Origin: Peribacillus simplex
GTDB taxonomy: Bacteria > Bacillota > Bacilli > Bacillales > DSM-1321
Direction of reading: 5' to 3'
Length of the DNA stretch: 64,000 nt
Assembly: GCF_001578185.1 (NCBI RefSeq)
Contig: NZ_CP011008.1
Coordinates: forward strand, 4,678,001-4,742,000
Shown: positions 16,258 through 26,602 of the stretch, piece after piece
Position numbering within the stretch: the first letter of the stretch is position 1
Layout of the letters: every line of letters begins with the position of its first letter
The notes under the pieces: generated by a model
What the model was told of the DNA's origin: nothing
The model's input: the letters and a program-made list of their open reading frames with translations, nothing else
The model's database searches: none
Made by a program: the position numbers and the translations under genes

Positions 16258-17709
16258 TTAGGCCATTAATTTCAATATTCTTTTCAAGTTAACGGTGAAA
16301 ATAGCCATTGCTCCTTGTAATTCCATGCCAAGTAGACCCGAGGATTTTGCAACATCATACCCGTGTCTGTGTTTCAATTCACTGTTTTTCGCTTCTATTT
16401 TATAACGTTCTTTTGATTTTTCTTTAAAATACTCACTTTCCTGGAATGTAGCCTGTTCTGTATGTTCATTGGATTTAATACTGACAGAATAGGTCTTGCT
16501 TTTCGCTCCTTCTTTATAACAGCCCTCTTTTAAGGGACAAATCTTACACTTTTCTATATCGAAGTAATAGGTATCTGTTTGATTCGTCGCTACATCTTTT
16601 TTGCCCTGGCGAGCTTTCCTGATAGCCAAATGCCCAGCCTTACAAACGTACATTCCTGCATCCTTATTAAATTGAAATTCCTCTTCCTTCTTCCGGAATC
16701 CCTGTGTAACAGAAGGATTCAATTTTGCGACTAGTTTAATGTTATTTTCTTCACTGTATTCAATATTTCCCTTCTCTGAGTAAGCTGTATCGCCAATCAC
16801 GGTCTCAATCACCATACCGGCAGCCGTGCTCTTTTCAATTAATGCCTTTAATTCTTTACCGTCCGTTTTTTCACCTGTAGTGATAGTCGCAGCTGTAATG
16901 ATTCGTTCCTCACTCATCGCAATATGTGTTTTGTATCCAAAGAAAGAAGAGTCAGCACTCTTGTGGCCAATCTTGGCATCTTGGTCTTTGGAGATCCTTA
17001 ACTGTTCGATATCATCGGATACCGTTTCCTTTAATAGATTTAACTGCTCTTTTACCTTTGGATATTGGGTGATACGCTCTTCTGTTTCCACTACCTCGAT
17101 GAGCTTCTGGCAATAAGTAATTTCATCCTGCAATACATCAGTAGTGGTTTTGGATGGGAATTTATTTTTCATCTCTTCATCTATCGAATAGATTACTTTT
17201 CTTAATCCTTTAGATTGGTCCATCAATATTTCTTTTGGAGTCTTATGATTGTATCTGGCTTTCGTGTGGGTGGCATCCACAATAATCGTTTTGTTTTTAA
17301 TGATTTCCTTTTCAATCGCAATCTCAACGGTTTTATGAATGAGCATATCCAAAAGGTTTATGTCTTTTAAACGGAGCTTTCGAAATTTCGTTAAGGAGCT
17401 AGGGTCAATAACTGGATCTTCTGGAGCAATGCCGAGGAAATATTTAAAGGACATGTCATACCTGGAACGCTCAACTATATCCACATCTGATAGGTCATGA
17501 ATGGTCTTGAGCAGCAAATATTTAAACATACGTATTGGATCGACAGCATTCCTACCGTTATGAAGACAGTAGTTGTCCCTCAATTCTTCCAACACAAAAG
17601 AAAAGTCAATAAGTTCATTGATCTTGCGTAACATGTTATCCTTTGGAACCACTACATCATAAATGGCCATATATGGACTAAAAACCATAGACGTTTGTTT
17701 TTGAATCAT
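16258..17709 (-). CDS. IS1182-family transposase
   Basis: About 483 residues from ATG 17709 (MIQKQTSMVFSPYMAIYDVV), with GGGTG upstream; longer in-frame extensions run into the terminal repeat. The N-terminal DUF772-like domain (NAVDPIRMFKYLLLKTIHDLS, YFLGI) precedes a DDE catalytic core with aspartates in TIIVDATHTKARYN and VIGDTAYSEKGN and the glutamate in IEAKNSELKHRHGYD. A cysteine cluster (CKICPLKEGC) is in the C-terminal part. No frameshift or internal stop. Codon use is more AT-rich than the adjacent glt genes, as expected for a mobile element. Confidence 0.93.
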   Translation of the reverse strand: MIQKQTSMVFSPYMAIYDVVVPKDNMLRKINELIDFSFVLEELRDNYCLHNGRNAVDPIRMFKYLLLKTIHDLSDVDIVERSRYDMSFKYFLGIAPEDPVIDPSSLTKFRKLRLKDINLLDMLIHKTVEIAIEKEIIKNKTIIVDATHTKARYNHKTPKEILMDQSKGLRKVIYSIDEEMKNKFPSKTTTDVLQDEITYCQKLIEVVETEERITQYPKVKEQLNLLKETVSDDIEQLRISKDQDAKIGHKSADSSFFGYKTHIAMSEERIITAATITTGEKTDGKELKALIEKSTAAGMVIETVIGDTAYSEKGNIEYSEENNIKLVAKLNPSVTQGFRKKEEEFQFNKDAGMYVCKAGHLAIRKARQGKKDVATNQTDTYYFDIEKCKICPLKEGCYKEGAKSKTYSVSIKSNEHTEQATFQESEYFKEKSKERYKIEAKNSELKHRHGYDVAKSSGLLGMELQGAMAIFTVNLKRILKLMA

Positions 17710-17850
17710 CGTAATCACCCACATAAATTTATTACCTTTGATTATAAAACAAAAAAAGGTAGATTTCCTCAGAATAAACTGAGAAAATCTACCTCTATTG
17801 GCCCGAAGGGACTTTTTCAGTGCCCTCCCATATGGCACTTCTTTTTTCTA

Positions 17851-19332
17851 TTAAGGCAATACCGTTGCGCCCATCAGGTAGCGGTCCACTTCACGTGCTA
17901 CTTCACGGCCTTCATTGATCGCCCAAACGATGAGGCTTTGCCCTCTTCTTGCATCTCCGGCGGCGAAAACGCCTTCGACATTCGTTCTGTATTCGCCATA
18001 GACGGCATCAATTTTTTGATTGACTGTTTCAACGCCAAATTGAGTTAAAAGCGGCTGTTCAGTCCCTTCAAATCCGATTGCAATGAAAACGAATTGTGCA
18101 GGCCATACTTTTTCAGTTCCCGGAACTTCCCTGAAAATGTATATTCCATTATCGCCTTTGATTTTTTCCATGGAGATTGTGTGCAGTTCTTTAACATTGC
18201 CATTTTCATCGGCTACGATTTTCTTTGTTTGGATTGAATATTGACGCGGATCTTCACCAAATTTCGCTTCCGCTTCTTCATATGCATATTCAAGGGAAAA
18301 TACATTCGGGTAGGCAGGCCACATATTATCTGATGTACGGGCCGTCGGAAGGATTGGATGCTTCCCGAATTGTACGACGCTCTTACATTCCTGGCGAAGG
18401 GCCGTCGCGACACAGTCAGCTCCTGTATCCCCGCCGCCGATGACGATGACGTCCTTCCCCTTAGTGTCTAAAAACTTGCCGTCTTCAAAATTGGAGTCCA
18501 ATAGGCTTTTAGTCGATGTAGTCAAGTAATCCATTGCAAGGTGAATGCCTGATGCCCCGCGACCTTCAATTTCCAGGTCACGCTGCTTTTGGGCACCTGT
18601 GCATAGGATGACTGCATCGTATTGATTTTGCAGTTCTTCGGCTGAAATATCTTTTCCCACTTCTGTATTGGTAATGAAATCGATGCCTTCCTGGGTCAAT
18701 AATTTGATTCGGCGTGCAACGACATCCTTTTCAAGTTTCATGTTCGGGATGCCGTATGTCAACAGCCCTCCTGCACGGTCTGAGCGCTCATAAACCGTGA
18801 CCGAATGACCTGCTTGATTCAACTGGTCGGCACTCGCCAATCCTGCCGGGCCTGAACCGATGATGGCAATTTTCTTGCCAGTCCTGCTTTCAGGGATGCG
18901 AGGTGTAATCCAGCCATTTTCAAATCCTTTGTCGATGATGGTCCGTTCAATGTTCTTGATGGTAACGGCAGGATCGCTTATCGCTACCGTACAAGACCCT
19001 TCACAAGGGGCAGGGCAGACGCGCCCGGTGAATTCAGGAAAATTATTCGTTTTCGATAAACGGTCCAATGCTTCTTTCCATCTGCCGCGGTACACCAAAT
19101 CATTCCACTCCGGGATCAGATTATGAATCGGACAGCCTGTTGTGACCCGGTTCAATTCCATGCCCATATGGCAGAAAGGGGTGGCGCAGTCCATACACCG
19201 CGCTCCCTGTGTACTTAACTTTTCATCAGAGAAAGGAGCTGTATATTCTCTCCAGTCGCTTAAACGAGTGAGAGGATTCCGGTCTTTTGGTTTTTCTCGC
19301 GGGTAATCCATAAATCCTGTTGCTTTTCCCAT
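17851..19332 (-). CDS. gltD: glutamate synthase (NADPH) small subunit
   Basis: Beta subunit of glutamate synthase (called gltB in B. subtilis): a flavoprotein that takes electrons from NADPH and passes them to the large subunit. 493 residues. The N-terminal cysteines [14 protein letters not shown] and CPAPCEGSC bind the Fe-S clusters; the FAD site is [15 protein letters not shown] (about residue 155) and the NADPH site [12 protein letters not shown] (about residue 295). Start ATG 19332 with AAGGGGAGAG. It follows the large subunit by 16 bases in one operon. The IS1182 element ends 16 bases after the stop and probably split the operon's terminator. Confidence 0.96.
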   Translation of the reverse strand: MGKATGFMDYPREKPKDRNPLTRLSDWREYTAPFSDEKLSTQGARCMDCATPFCHMGMELNRVTTGCPIHNLIPEWNDLVYRGRWKEALDRLSKTNNFPEFTGRVCPAPCEGSCTVAISDPAVTIKNIERTIIDKGFENGWITPRIPESRTGKKIAIIGSGPAGLASADQLNQAGHSVTVYERSDRAGGLLTYGIPNMKLEKDVVARRIKLLTQEGIDFITNTEVGKDISAEELQNQYDAVILCTGAQKQRDLEIEGRGASGIHLAMDYLTTSTKSLLDSNFEDGKFLDTKGKDVIVIGGGDTGADCVATALRQECKSVVQFGKHPILPTARTSDNMWPAYPNVFSLEYAYEEAEAKFGEDPRQYSIQTKKIVADENGNVKELHTISMEKIKGDNGIYIFREVPGTEKVWPAQFVFIAIGFEGTEQPLLTQFGVETVNQKIDAVYGEYRTNVEGVFAAGDARRGQSLIVWAINEGREVAREVDRYLMGATVLP

Positions 19333-19348
19333 CTTTCTCTCCCCTTCC

Positions 19349-22300
19349 TTACTGCATCACAGCTTGTTTAGTGGTTTTTTTATCTTGAACGGCATTTGCT
19401 TGAAATGCACTCATGATCGCTTCTTCATCAGTTAGCCCTGCACGCTTCTGCTCATTGATGCTTTTGATCATCCGTTTGTAATCTTTCGGAATGACTTTTA
19501 CGAATTTCTTAGCGAAATCCGCCCAGTTCTCCAGTACATACGATGCTTTTGCACTTTCTGTATAATGAACGTGGCTGTAAAGCATTTCTTTTACCTCGTT
19601 TGCATCATCCATATCATCAAGCGTCTCGAATTCTATCATTTCACCATTGCATAATGCCTTGAATTCTTCTGCATCATCAGCAAGTACATAAGCGATGCCG
19701 CCTGACATGCCTGCCGCAAAGTTTTTGCCGACGTCGCCCAGAATGACCACGCGTCCGCCTGTCATATACTCACAGCCATGGTCCCCAATTCCTTCAACGA
19801 CGACGTTGACTCCACTGTTCCGTACCGCAAATCGTTCTCCCGCACGGCCATTAATGTAGGCCTCGCCGCTTGTTCCGCCGTATAAGGCGATATTTCCGGC
19901 AATTACATTGTCCCCGGCCTCAATCTGATTGCCTGCAGGTGCCGTGACAATGATCTTTCCGCCAGATAAGCCTTTCCCAACGTAGTCATTGACATCACCT
20001 GTCAAATACATCGACATCCCTTTTGGAATGAACGCACCGAAGCTCTGGCCTGCCGATCCCGTAAAACGAAGTGTGATGGTATCTTCTGGCAAGCCGAATT
20101 CCCCATAACGTTTGGATACTTCACTGCCGACAATCGTTCCGACCACACGGTTCACGTTTGTAATCGGGAAGCTGACATCCACCTGGGTTTGATCTTTTAA
20201 AGCAGGCTGCACCACAGGTAAAATCTCACGGATATCCAAGGATTCTTCGATTTTATGGTTTTGAGGAAGTTGATACGTACGTATTCCCTCCGGTTGAAAA
20301 AGAAGTGTCGTCAAGTCCAGATGCTTCGCTTTCCAATGGTTTTGTGCCCGCTCGCTCACTTGTAAAACATCAGTGCGGCCGACCATTTCCTCTAGTGTTC
20401 TAAAACCAAGCTCAGCCATCGTTTCCCGGACTTCCTCAGCGATGAAGCGCATGAAATTCACGACATGCTCCGGATCTCCAGTGAATTTGCTGCGAAGCTC
20501 AGGGTTTTGAGTAGCTACCCCCACTGGACATGTATCCAAATGGCAAGCACGCATCATGACACAGCCAAGGACCACAAGCGGTGCCGTAGCAAAACCGAAC
20601 TCCTCCGCACCAAGGATGGCTGCCATGACCACATCGCGCCCCGTCATTAACTTTCCGTCCGTTTCAAGGACGACACGGCTGCGCAGGCCATTCAGCATCA
20701 ATGTTTGGTGTGCTTCGGCAAGGCCCAGCTCCCAAGGAAGACCGGTATGTTTGATACTTGTTTTTGGTGAAGCGCCAGTTCCGCCATCATACCCGCTGAT
20801 AACGATAACATCCGCGGCTCCTTTGGCCACACCGGCTGCAATCGTGCCTACGCCTGCTTTTGATACAAGCTTGACGCTGATCCTGGCATCACGATTCGCA
20901 TTTTTCAAATCATGGATCAGCTGTGCCAGATCTTCAATCGAATAGATATCATGATGCGGAGGCGGTGAAATCAGGCCGACACCTGGTGTGGAACCACGGA
21001 CCTCTGCGACCCAAGGATATACTTTGTTACCCGGCAGCTGGCCGCCTTCACCTGGCTTTGCACCTTGCGCCATTTTAATTTGAAGTTCATCGGCATTTAC
21101 AAGGTAATGGCTTTTCACTCCAAAACGACCGGACGCAATTTGTTTAATCCCGCTGCGGCGATTATCACCGTTTTCATCAACTTGGTAACGGCTAGGGTGT
21201 TCCCCGCCTTCACCGCTATTGCTTTTTCCGCCTAAACGGTTCATTGCAATCGCAAGTGTTTCATGTGCTTCCTGACTCAATGAACCGAATGACATAGCGC
21301 CCGTTTTGAATCGGCTGACGATGGATTCCACGGATTCCACTTCATCTATTGAAATGCTTTGGCGCTTTTGATCGAACGAAAATAAATTCCGTAAAAAACC
21401 AAGTCTCTCTTCATTCGCCAAGTTTGAATATTGCTTAAATAAATTATAATCGCCTTTCCGGCAGGCCCATTGCAGTGTATGGATCGTTTTAGGATTGAAA
21501 GCATGATGTTCCCCTGTTTTTCTCCATTGAAAATCACTGCCGCTTTCAAGAGTTTGATCATACGAATCAGCTGCAGCCTTCCTATGGCGAATCAACGCTT
21601 CTTCCGCTATCGTTTCCAAATCGATCCCACTAAGCTGCGATGCCGTACCGCTGAAATAACGTTCGATTACATCAGCACCGATTCCGACCGCTTCGAAAAT
21701 TTGTGCGCCGCGATAACTTTGAATCGTGGAAATGCCCATTTTCGACATCACCTTTACGATGCCTTCTGTCAACGATCGTACATACTTCCTTACCGTTTCT
21801 TCGTAGCTGATGGCTAAACTGCCTTCCAATACAGCCTGCTTATATGTTTCATAAGCAAGGTACGGGTAAATCGCATCCACTCCATACCCGATCAGGGATG
21901 CGTAATGATGGACTTCCCTTACTTCCCCCGATTCAACGATAATGCTCACTTTCGTACGGTTCCCATGACGGATCAGCTCTTGATGAAGGGAGCTTGCAGC
22001 CAGCAGGGAAGGAATCGCAGCCTTTTCTTTGCCCATATCCTTGTCAGATAATATCAAGAGGCTGACACCATCAGCGATCGCTTGTTCCGCTTCACGGCAG
22101 ATGCGATCGAGTCCATTCTCTAAATCTTCTGAAAATAAGGTGTGAATGACTTTGCTTCTGAATTCCGGAAAGGCATTTTCTTTCAACTGCTGCATTTGAC
22201 CTGGCGTCAATACAGGTGAATCCAATTGAATGCGGCGGCTGTTCGTTTCATCCGGTTTCAGCAAATCTCCTTCCGCACCTAGAAATGTCATCGTTGACGT

Positions 22301-23899
22301 GACGATCTGTTCACGAAGCGAATCGATTGGCGGGTTGGTAACTTGGGCAAAGGATTGCTTGAAATAGTTGAAGAGCGATTGCGGGCGATCGGATAAGACC
22401 GCTAACGGAATGTCATTCCCCATGCTGCCCAGTGGATCTTTGCCTTCGTTAATGACCGGCAGTAGATATTTTTGGACATCTTCATACGTGTATCCAAACG
22501 CTTTTTGCCTGAATAACAAATCACTCAATGGCTCCCCTTCAAGCACAGGTTCTTCGTCACGTAATTGAACAAGCTGTTCGTCCAGCCATTGCTGGTATGG
22601 ATTTTCCTGAGCCATTTCCGACTTGATCTCTTCATCGGAAACAATACGGCCTTCCTCTAAATCTATTAAAAGCATTCTGCCTGGGCTTAAACGATCTTTA
22701 TATAATACATTCTCCGGCTCCACATCGATCACGCCGACTTCGGAGGAGAAAATGATGTAATCATCTTTTGTCACATAATACCTTGCCGGCCTTAAACCAT
22801 TTCGATCAAGGATGGCCCCGATTTGCTTGCCATTCGTAAAGGATATGGCCGTCGGACCATCCCATGGCTCCATGAGCATGCTATGATATTCATAAAATGC
22901 CTTCTTTTCCTTCGTCATATGTGGGTTTTCGGTCCACGGTTCTGGAATGAGCATCATGGCCGCGTGTGCCGGCTTACGCCCTGCAAGCACGAAGAATTCA
23001 AGTGCATTATCAAGAATCGAGGAATCACTGCCGTCTATATCCAAAATAGGCAGGACCTTTTGCAGGTCATCCCCGAATGCTTCTGAAACAAACTGCTGCT
23101 CACGTGCTTTCATCCAATTCACATTACCTCTAAGCGTATTGATTTCGCCATTATGGATCAGGTAACGGTTTGGATGTGCCCGTTCCCAACTAGGAAAAGT
23201 ATTCGTGCTGAAGCGTGAATGCACTAAAGCGAAAGCAGAAATGAAATCCTCCTGTTGAAGGTCAAGATAAAAAGCATCCACCTGCTCTGGTGTCAACAAT
23301 CCTTTGTATACGATCGTAGCACTTGAAAGGCTGGCAAAATAAAAACGATTGCCGCGTTCACGAGCCCAGTTTTCAGCTTGTTTTCTGATAATGAACAATT
23401 TACGCTCAAAAGCTAAATCATCTGTCAGCCCAACGCTTGCCCCGATGAATACTTGGCGGATCGTCGGACATGTCTCCTTGCCGACCTCCCCGATTTTCGT
23501 TGCATCAACAGGAACCGTTCTCCAGCCTAATAGCGTTTGGCCCTCTTGTTCGATAAATGCATTCAAACGAGCTTCTATTTCATTCCGTTCATCATCGTTG
23601 TTAGAGAAAAAGAGCATGCCTACTCCATAGCGTCCTTTTGCCGGCAAGTTCATCTCTGGGCATGCCAGCCTGAAATATCTATCAGGAATCTGCACCATTA
23701 ATCCTGCACCATCTCCTGTAAGGGGATCGCTGCCTTGTCCGCCGCGATGATCTAATTGGCACAGCATTTTCAGTCCTTGTTTGACGATGTCATGTGTAGC
23801 AAGCCCTTTTAAATGAGCATATAACCCGATCCCACATGCATCATGTTCAAATTCAGGATGGTAGAGCCCTTGTGCTTTTGGTATTTGATTGTATGTCAT
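19349..23899 (-). CDS. gltB: glutamate synthase (NADPH) large subunit
   Basis: Alpha subunit of glutamate synthase (gltA in B. subtilis), which makes two glutamates from glutamine and 2-oxoglutarate. About 1516 residues from ATG 23899 (MTYNQIPKAQGLY), seven bases after GGGGGCG. After a 21-residue propeptide comes the class II glutaminase nucleophile in HDACGIGLYAHL. The FMN/synthase domain shows GGKSNSGEGGEHPSR and ISGYDGGTGASPKTS, and the Fe-S cysteines lie in CHLDTCPVG. The C-terminal beta-helix has GGRVVILGDVGKNFAAGMSGG. Intact. Divergent from its activator gene gltC, with two dyads between them. Confidence 0.97.
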   Translation of the reverse strand: MTYNQIPKAQGLYHPEFEHDACGIGLYAHLKGLATHDIVKQGLKMLCQLDHRGGQGSDPLTGDGAGLMVQIPDRYFRLACPEMNLPAKGRYGVGMLFFSNNDDERNEIEARLNAFIEQEGQTLLGWRTVPVDATKIGEVGKETCPTIRQVFIGASVGLTDDLAFERKLFIIRKQAENWARERGNRFYFASLSSATIVYKGLLTPEQVDAFYLDLQQEDFISAFALVHSRFSTNTFPSWERAHPNRYLIHNGEINTLRGNVNWMKAREQQFVSEAFGDDLQKVLPILDIDGSDSSILDNALEFFVLAGRKPAHAAMMLIPEPWTENPHMTKEKKAFYEYHSMLMEPWDGPTAISFTNGKQIGAILDRNGLRPARYYVTKDDYIIFSSEVGVIDVEPENVLYKDRLSPGRMLLIDLEEGRIVSDEEIKSEMAQENPYQQWLDEQLVQLRDEEPVLEGEPLSDLLFRQKAFGYTYEDVQKYLLPVINEGKDPLGSMGNDIPLAVLSDRPQSLFNYFKQSFAQVTNPPIDSLREQIVTSTMTFLGAEGDLLKPDETNSRRIQLDSPVLTPGQMQQLKENAFPEFRSKVIHTLFSEDLENGLDRICREAEQAIADGVSLLILSDKDMGKEKAAIPSLLAASSLHQELIRHGNRTKVSIIVESGEVREVHHYASLIGYGVDAIYPYLAYETYKQAVLEGSLAISYEETVRKYVRSLTEGIVKVMSKMGISTIQSYRGAQIFEAVGIGADVIERYFSGTASQLSGIDLETIAEEALIRHRKAAADSYDQTLESGSDFQWRKTGEHHAFNPKTIHTLQWACRKGDYNLFKQYSNLANEERLGFLRNLFSFDQKRQSISIDEVESVESIVSRFKTGAMSFGSLSQEAHETLAIAMNRLGGKSNSGEGGEHPSRYQVDENGDNRRSGIKQIASGRFGVKSHYLVNADELQIKMAQGAKPGEGGQLPGNKVYPWVAEVRGSTPGVGLISPPPHHDIYSIEDLAQLIHDLKNANRDARISVKLVSKAGVGTIAAGVAKGAADVIVISGYDGGTGASPKTSIKHTGLPWELGLAEAHQTLMLNGLRSRVVLETDGKLMTGRDVVMAAILGAEEFGFATAPLVVLGCVMMRACHLDTCPVGVATQNPELRSKFTGDPEHVVNFMRFIAEEVRETMAELGFRTLEEMVGRTDVLQVSERAQNHWKAKHLDLTTLLFQPEGIRTYQLPQNHKIEESLDIREILPVVQPALKDQTQVDVSFPITNVNRVVGTIVGSEVSKRYGEFGLPEDTITLRFTGSAGQSFGAFIPKGMSMYLTGDVNDYVGKGLSGGKIIVTAPAGNQIEAGDNVIAGNIALYGGTSGEAYINGRAGERFAVRNSGVNVVVEGIGDHGCEYMTGGRVVILGDVGKNFAAGMSGGIAYVLADDAEEFKALCNGEMIEFETLDDMDDANEVKEMLYSHVHYTESAKASYVLENWADFAKKFVKVIPKDYKRMIKSINEQKRAGLTDEEAIMSAFQANAVQDKKTTKQAVMQ

Positions 23900-23982
23900 A
23901 TTAATCGCCCCCATCGTATTCTTACACCGGTATGTCACTTACATTTTATTCTAGGTTTTCAAATCGATATAAACAATATATA

Positions 23983-24012
23983 ATTCTAATAGAATCTATC
24001 TCAATTTGAGAT
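23983..24012. promoter_or_regulatory. GltC-type operator dyads
   Basis: Two palindromes in the gltB-gltC intergenic region: ATTCTAATAGAAT (23983-23995) and ATCTCAATTTGAGAT (23998-24012). The second has the ATCTC-N5-GAGAT form reported for the GltC box of B. subtilis. They lie just upstream of the gltC Shine-Dalgarno, fitting autorepression of gltC and activation of the synthase operon. Confidence 0.7.
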
Positions 24013-24033
24013 GAATGATAGGAGGATGAATAA

Positions 24034-24936
24034 ATGGAACTACGACAATTACGTTATTTCGTTGAAGTTGCCGAGAGAGAACACGTCTCTGAAGCCGCAG
24101 TGCACCTGCATATTGCACAATCAGCAGTCAGCCGGCAAATCTCCAAATTGGAAGATGAGCTTGGCGTTCTTTTATTTGAAAAAACCGGCCGAAATATTCA
24201 GTTAACTCCAATTGGTAAAATATTTCTATTTCATGCAAAAACAGCTATACAAGCGATAGAATATGCCAAATATCAAATTGAGGAATTTTTGGACCCTGAA
24301 CACGGAACCATTAAAATCGGGTTCCCGACCAGCCTCTCCACCCATTTGCTGCCTACCGTCATTTCCGCTTTTAAAGATGAGCAGCCGAATATCGGGTTCC
24401 ACTTAAGACAGGGATCTTATTCCTCTTTAAAGGAAGCCGTCAAAAATCGCGAAATCGGATTAGCCTTTCTTGGACCAATCCCGATAAACGATCCAGATAT
24501 CGAAGGTCATATCCTGTTCACGGAAAACATTTCCGCTTTGCTGCCCATAACCCACCCATTGGCGGAAAGGAAGAGTCTGCGCCTAAGTGATTTACGAAAT
24601 GATCCATTCGTTTTGTTTCCCAAAGGATACATCCTTCACAGTATCGCTATCGAAGCATGCAAAGCAGCCGGTTTCGCACCGAACATCACCTCGGAAGGTG
24701 AAGACATGGATTCCATAAAAGGGCTCGTATCAGCCGGAATTGGGGTCAGTCTGCTCCCTGACAGCACCTTTTATGAAGTCACTCCAAGACTGACTGTCAA
24801 AATCCCGATCGACACCCCTGAAGTCAAACGGACTGTTGGCATCATCACACCAAAAAACAGGGAATTGGCACCATCGGAAGAACTTTTCTACCAATTTGCC
24901 AAAAAGTTTTTCTCTGTTCTCGAGCAATACCAATAA
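24034..24936 (+). CDS. gltC: LysR-family regulator GltC
   Basis: LysR-type activator of the glutamate synthase operon; in B. subtilis it responds to 2-oxoglutarate (activation) and glutamate (inhibition). 300 residues. The N-terminal winged helix reads MELRQLRYFVEVAEREHVSE and AVSRQISKLEDELGVLLFEK; the rest is a substrate-binding-protein-like effector domain (ISAGIGVSLLPDSTF-like segment near residue 235). Start ATG 24034 behind AGGAGG. Divergent orientation and the dyads in the intergenic region match the known gltC-gltAB layout. Confidence 0.95.
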   Translation: MELRQLRYFVEVAEREHVSEAAVHLHIAQSAVSRQISKLEDELGVLLFEKTGRNIQLTPIGKIFLFHAKTAIQAIEYAKYQIEEFLDPEHGTIKIGFPTSLSTHLLPTVISAFKDEQPNIGFHLRQGSYSSLKEAVKNREIGLAFLGPIPINDPDIEGHILFTENISALLPITHPLAERKSLRLSDLRNDPFVLFPKGYILHSIAIEACKAAGFAPNITSEGEDMDSIKGLVSAGIGVSLLPDSTFYEVTPRLTVKIPIDTPEVKRTVGIITPKNRELAPSEELFYQFAKKFFSVLEQYQ

Positions 24937-25166
24937 ATCATGGTTTTAGAATGTTCCATTCATCTTTCATGCATTCAGCCCCATCAGCATTAATACGGTA
25001 AAGCCGCCCCTCTTTCCGGAAAAAGCGTATGGAAGCCAGGGGCGCAATCCTTTTAAACTATGAATGTGAGCGAAGGGCCTTTTCCATAAATGATTTCATT
25101 AGACAACTTACCCATAGCCAACTGTTCGAATAACGTATCAAGATTATTTGTACAGGAGGAATTGAT

Positions 25167-25640
25167 ATGAAGCCCACCCATTCACATCTTGCTTGGCATG
25201 AAACACTGGAACTTCATGAATTGGTCGCAGCCCAGTCCATTACCCTTATTAAATTGAAAAAAGCCTATCCGACAATACAGGACCCCATTCTAAAAACGAT
25301 TTACAGGCAAACCATTATGGAATTGCTGCAATTTTACCCATTGACACCTAAGACGGACCTGGATGGCGATGTATTAAGGGATGAAGCATCTGCCGCTACT
25401 GCCGGAGAATTGCTGGGGCTTGCCAAAACATCCATCAAAAATTATGCAGGTGCCATTTCTGAAACAGCCACCCCTTCCCTTCGAAAGGTATTTATTAAAC
25501 ATTTAAACGGAGCCATCGATATCCATTTCAAGATTTTCAACTACCTTTATGAAAGAAATCTCTATCCTGCTTACAACTTAAACCAATTGCTTCAAAATGA
25601 CGTGGATGTTGCCAATAATGCTCTTTCACAGCCATTCTAA
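25167..25640 (+). CDS. CotF-like spore coat protein
   Basis: A 157-residue helical protein of the coat F family: HSHLAWHETLELHELVAAQS at the N-terminus, AGELLGLAKTSIKNYAGAISE in the middle and NLYPAYNLNQLLQNDV at the end. Relatives are incorporated in the Bacillus spore coat late in sporulation. Start ATG 25167 with CAGGAGG. No sigma-K or sigma-G promoter could be assigned with confidence. A stem-loop follows the stop. Confidence 0.83.
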   Translation: MKPTHSHLAWHETLELHELVAAQSITLIKLKKAYPTIQDPILKTIYRQTIMELLQFYPLTPKTDLDGDVLRDEASAATAGELLGLAKTSIKNYAGAISETATPSLRKVFIKHLNGAIDIHFKIFNYLYERNLYPAYNLNQLLQNDVDVANNALSQPF

Positions 25641-25648
25641 ATGCAAAA

Positions 25649-25677
25649 GAGGTAAGCGCACCGATCGCTTGCCTTTT
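25649..25677 (+). terminator. terminator of the coat gene
   Basis: GGTAAGCG-CACCGAT-CGCTTGCC followed by TTTT. Confidence 0.85.
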
Positions 25678-25756
25678 ACCCCGTTCCGACTCTTAAATGT
25701 TATAATATTTAATAATTGGGTTTAATTGGATTAATTTTATCAAGGGGGTGAAATAC

Positions 25757-26356
25757 ATGAAAAAGATCATATTATCCATCATCATATTCCTGCTCTCATT
25801 TTCTTTAGCCGCCTGTAAGGCTGATGATCCAAAACCCGAGAATACCCTTTCAGTTCCTGAGTTATCAGCAAGGGAAAAAGCCATCCTTGAGAATACAAGT
25901 GAACATTTCTTTCTTGTCGATTTCAATGTTGATGATACATATAAGAAGATGGCCGTCTGGGTCGAAAAATATGAATTTGGTAAACTTGTCGCACCTGAAA
26001 TGGGACGCATGACAACTGCCGTCAAAGATAATGGGACAATCATCTTTACGACTTCCAAAACGGTTGATGGCCAAAATCTATCGATGTTCAACATCAGCAT
26101 TCAAAACGACGATGGTACGGATACAGCCACTTATCCTGAAACCATTGCTGAAAAGGGTTCCAGCGTTTGGGGCAGTCCTAGTAAATTCAATATAAACAAC
26201 ACAAAAAAGCTTGCGTTGGCGAGTATTTGTTATTCAAGCCGAGATGAAGGAATACATACACTTTCCAATGGTTTTTTCAATGACATGGATCGTCATATGG
26301 AAGAGTTAAAGGAATACGATGTCGTCTACCTTCTGAGAAGTGAATTTACTAAATGA
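25757..26356 (+). CDS. secreted lipoprotein of unknown function
   Basis: About 199 residues from ATG 25757 ([13 protein letters not shown]), six bases after GGGGGTG. A lipoprotein signal peptide ends at the lipobox LAAC, so the cysteine near residue 20 should be lipidated and the protein anchored outside the cytoplasmic membrane. The mature part is hydrophilic without a family I recognise (ARAKAIL-like helix, then [11 protein letters not shown]). A single gene with its own terminator. Confidence 0.75.
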   Translation: MKKIILSIIIFLLSFSLAACKADDPKPENTLSVPELSAREKAILENTSEHFFLVDFNVDDTYKKMAVWVEKYEFGKLVAPEMGRMTTAVKDNGTIIFTTSKTVDGQNLSMFNISIQNDDGTDTATYPETIAEKGSSVWGSPSKFNINNTKKLALASICYSSRDEGIHTLSNGFFNDMDRHMEELKEYDVVYLLRSEFTK

Positions 26357-26364
26357 GCTTACAA

Positions 26365-26412
26365 GTGCAGGAGACAAGTTGAATCGAACTTGCCCTGCAC
26401 AGTTTGTTTTTC
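26365..26412 (+). terminator. terminator of the lipoprotein gene
   Basis: GTGCAGG...AAGTT-GAATCG-AACTT...CCTGCAC followed by a T-rich stretch. Confidence 0.82.
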
Positions 26413-26602
26413 ATTCAAATTAAACGCAAAACTAAATTAAACGAATTAAAGAGAACACGATGAAATTTCCAATTGAGTTCTATAATGATTACTGTTGACT
26501 ATTACTCTAGGTATTACTTTTGGTTTTACACTTCAAATCAGTGGAAAGCTATTATTTTTTAAATATGAAATATGAAAAGGATTGATTAACAAAATGCATT
26601 TT

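Larger units (their letters stand above)
16131..17835 (-). mobile_element. IS1182-family insertion sequence
   Basis: About 1.7 kb. Terminal inverted repeats read GGGAGGCTGCTGAAAAACTC at the left (16137-16156) and GGGAGGGCACTGAAAAAGTC at the right (minus strand from 17829). The palindrome CCATATGG abuts both ends (16131-16138 and 17828-17835) and is either part of the repeats or a duplicated target. One intact transposase gene fills the element, followed by its own terminator. The right end is 16 bases from the gltD stop. The single gene is intact, so the element could still be active. Confidence 0.88.

Noticed and set aside
24960-25060. gltC terminator (GCCCCT...AGGGGC hairpin)
   Set aside because: The stem is short with a long loop and no T run directly after it; too weak to call.
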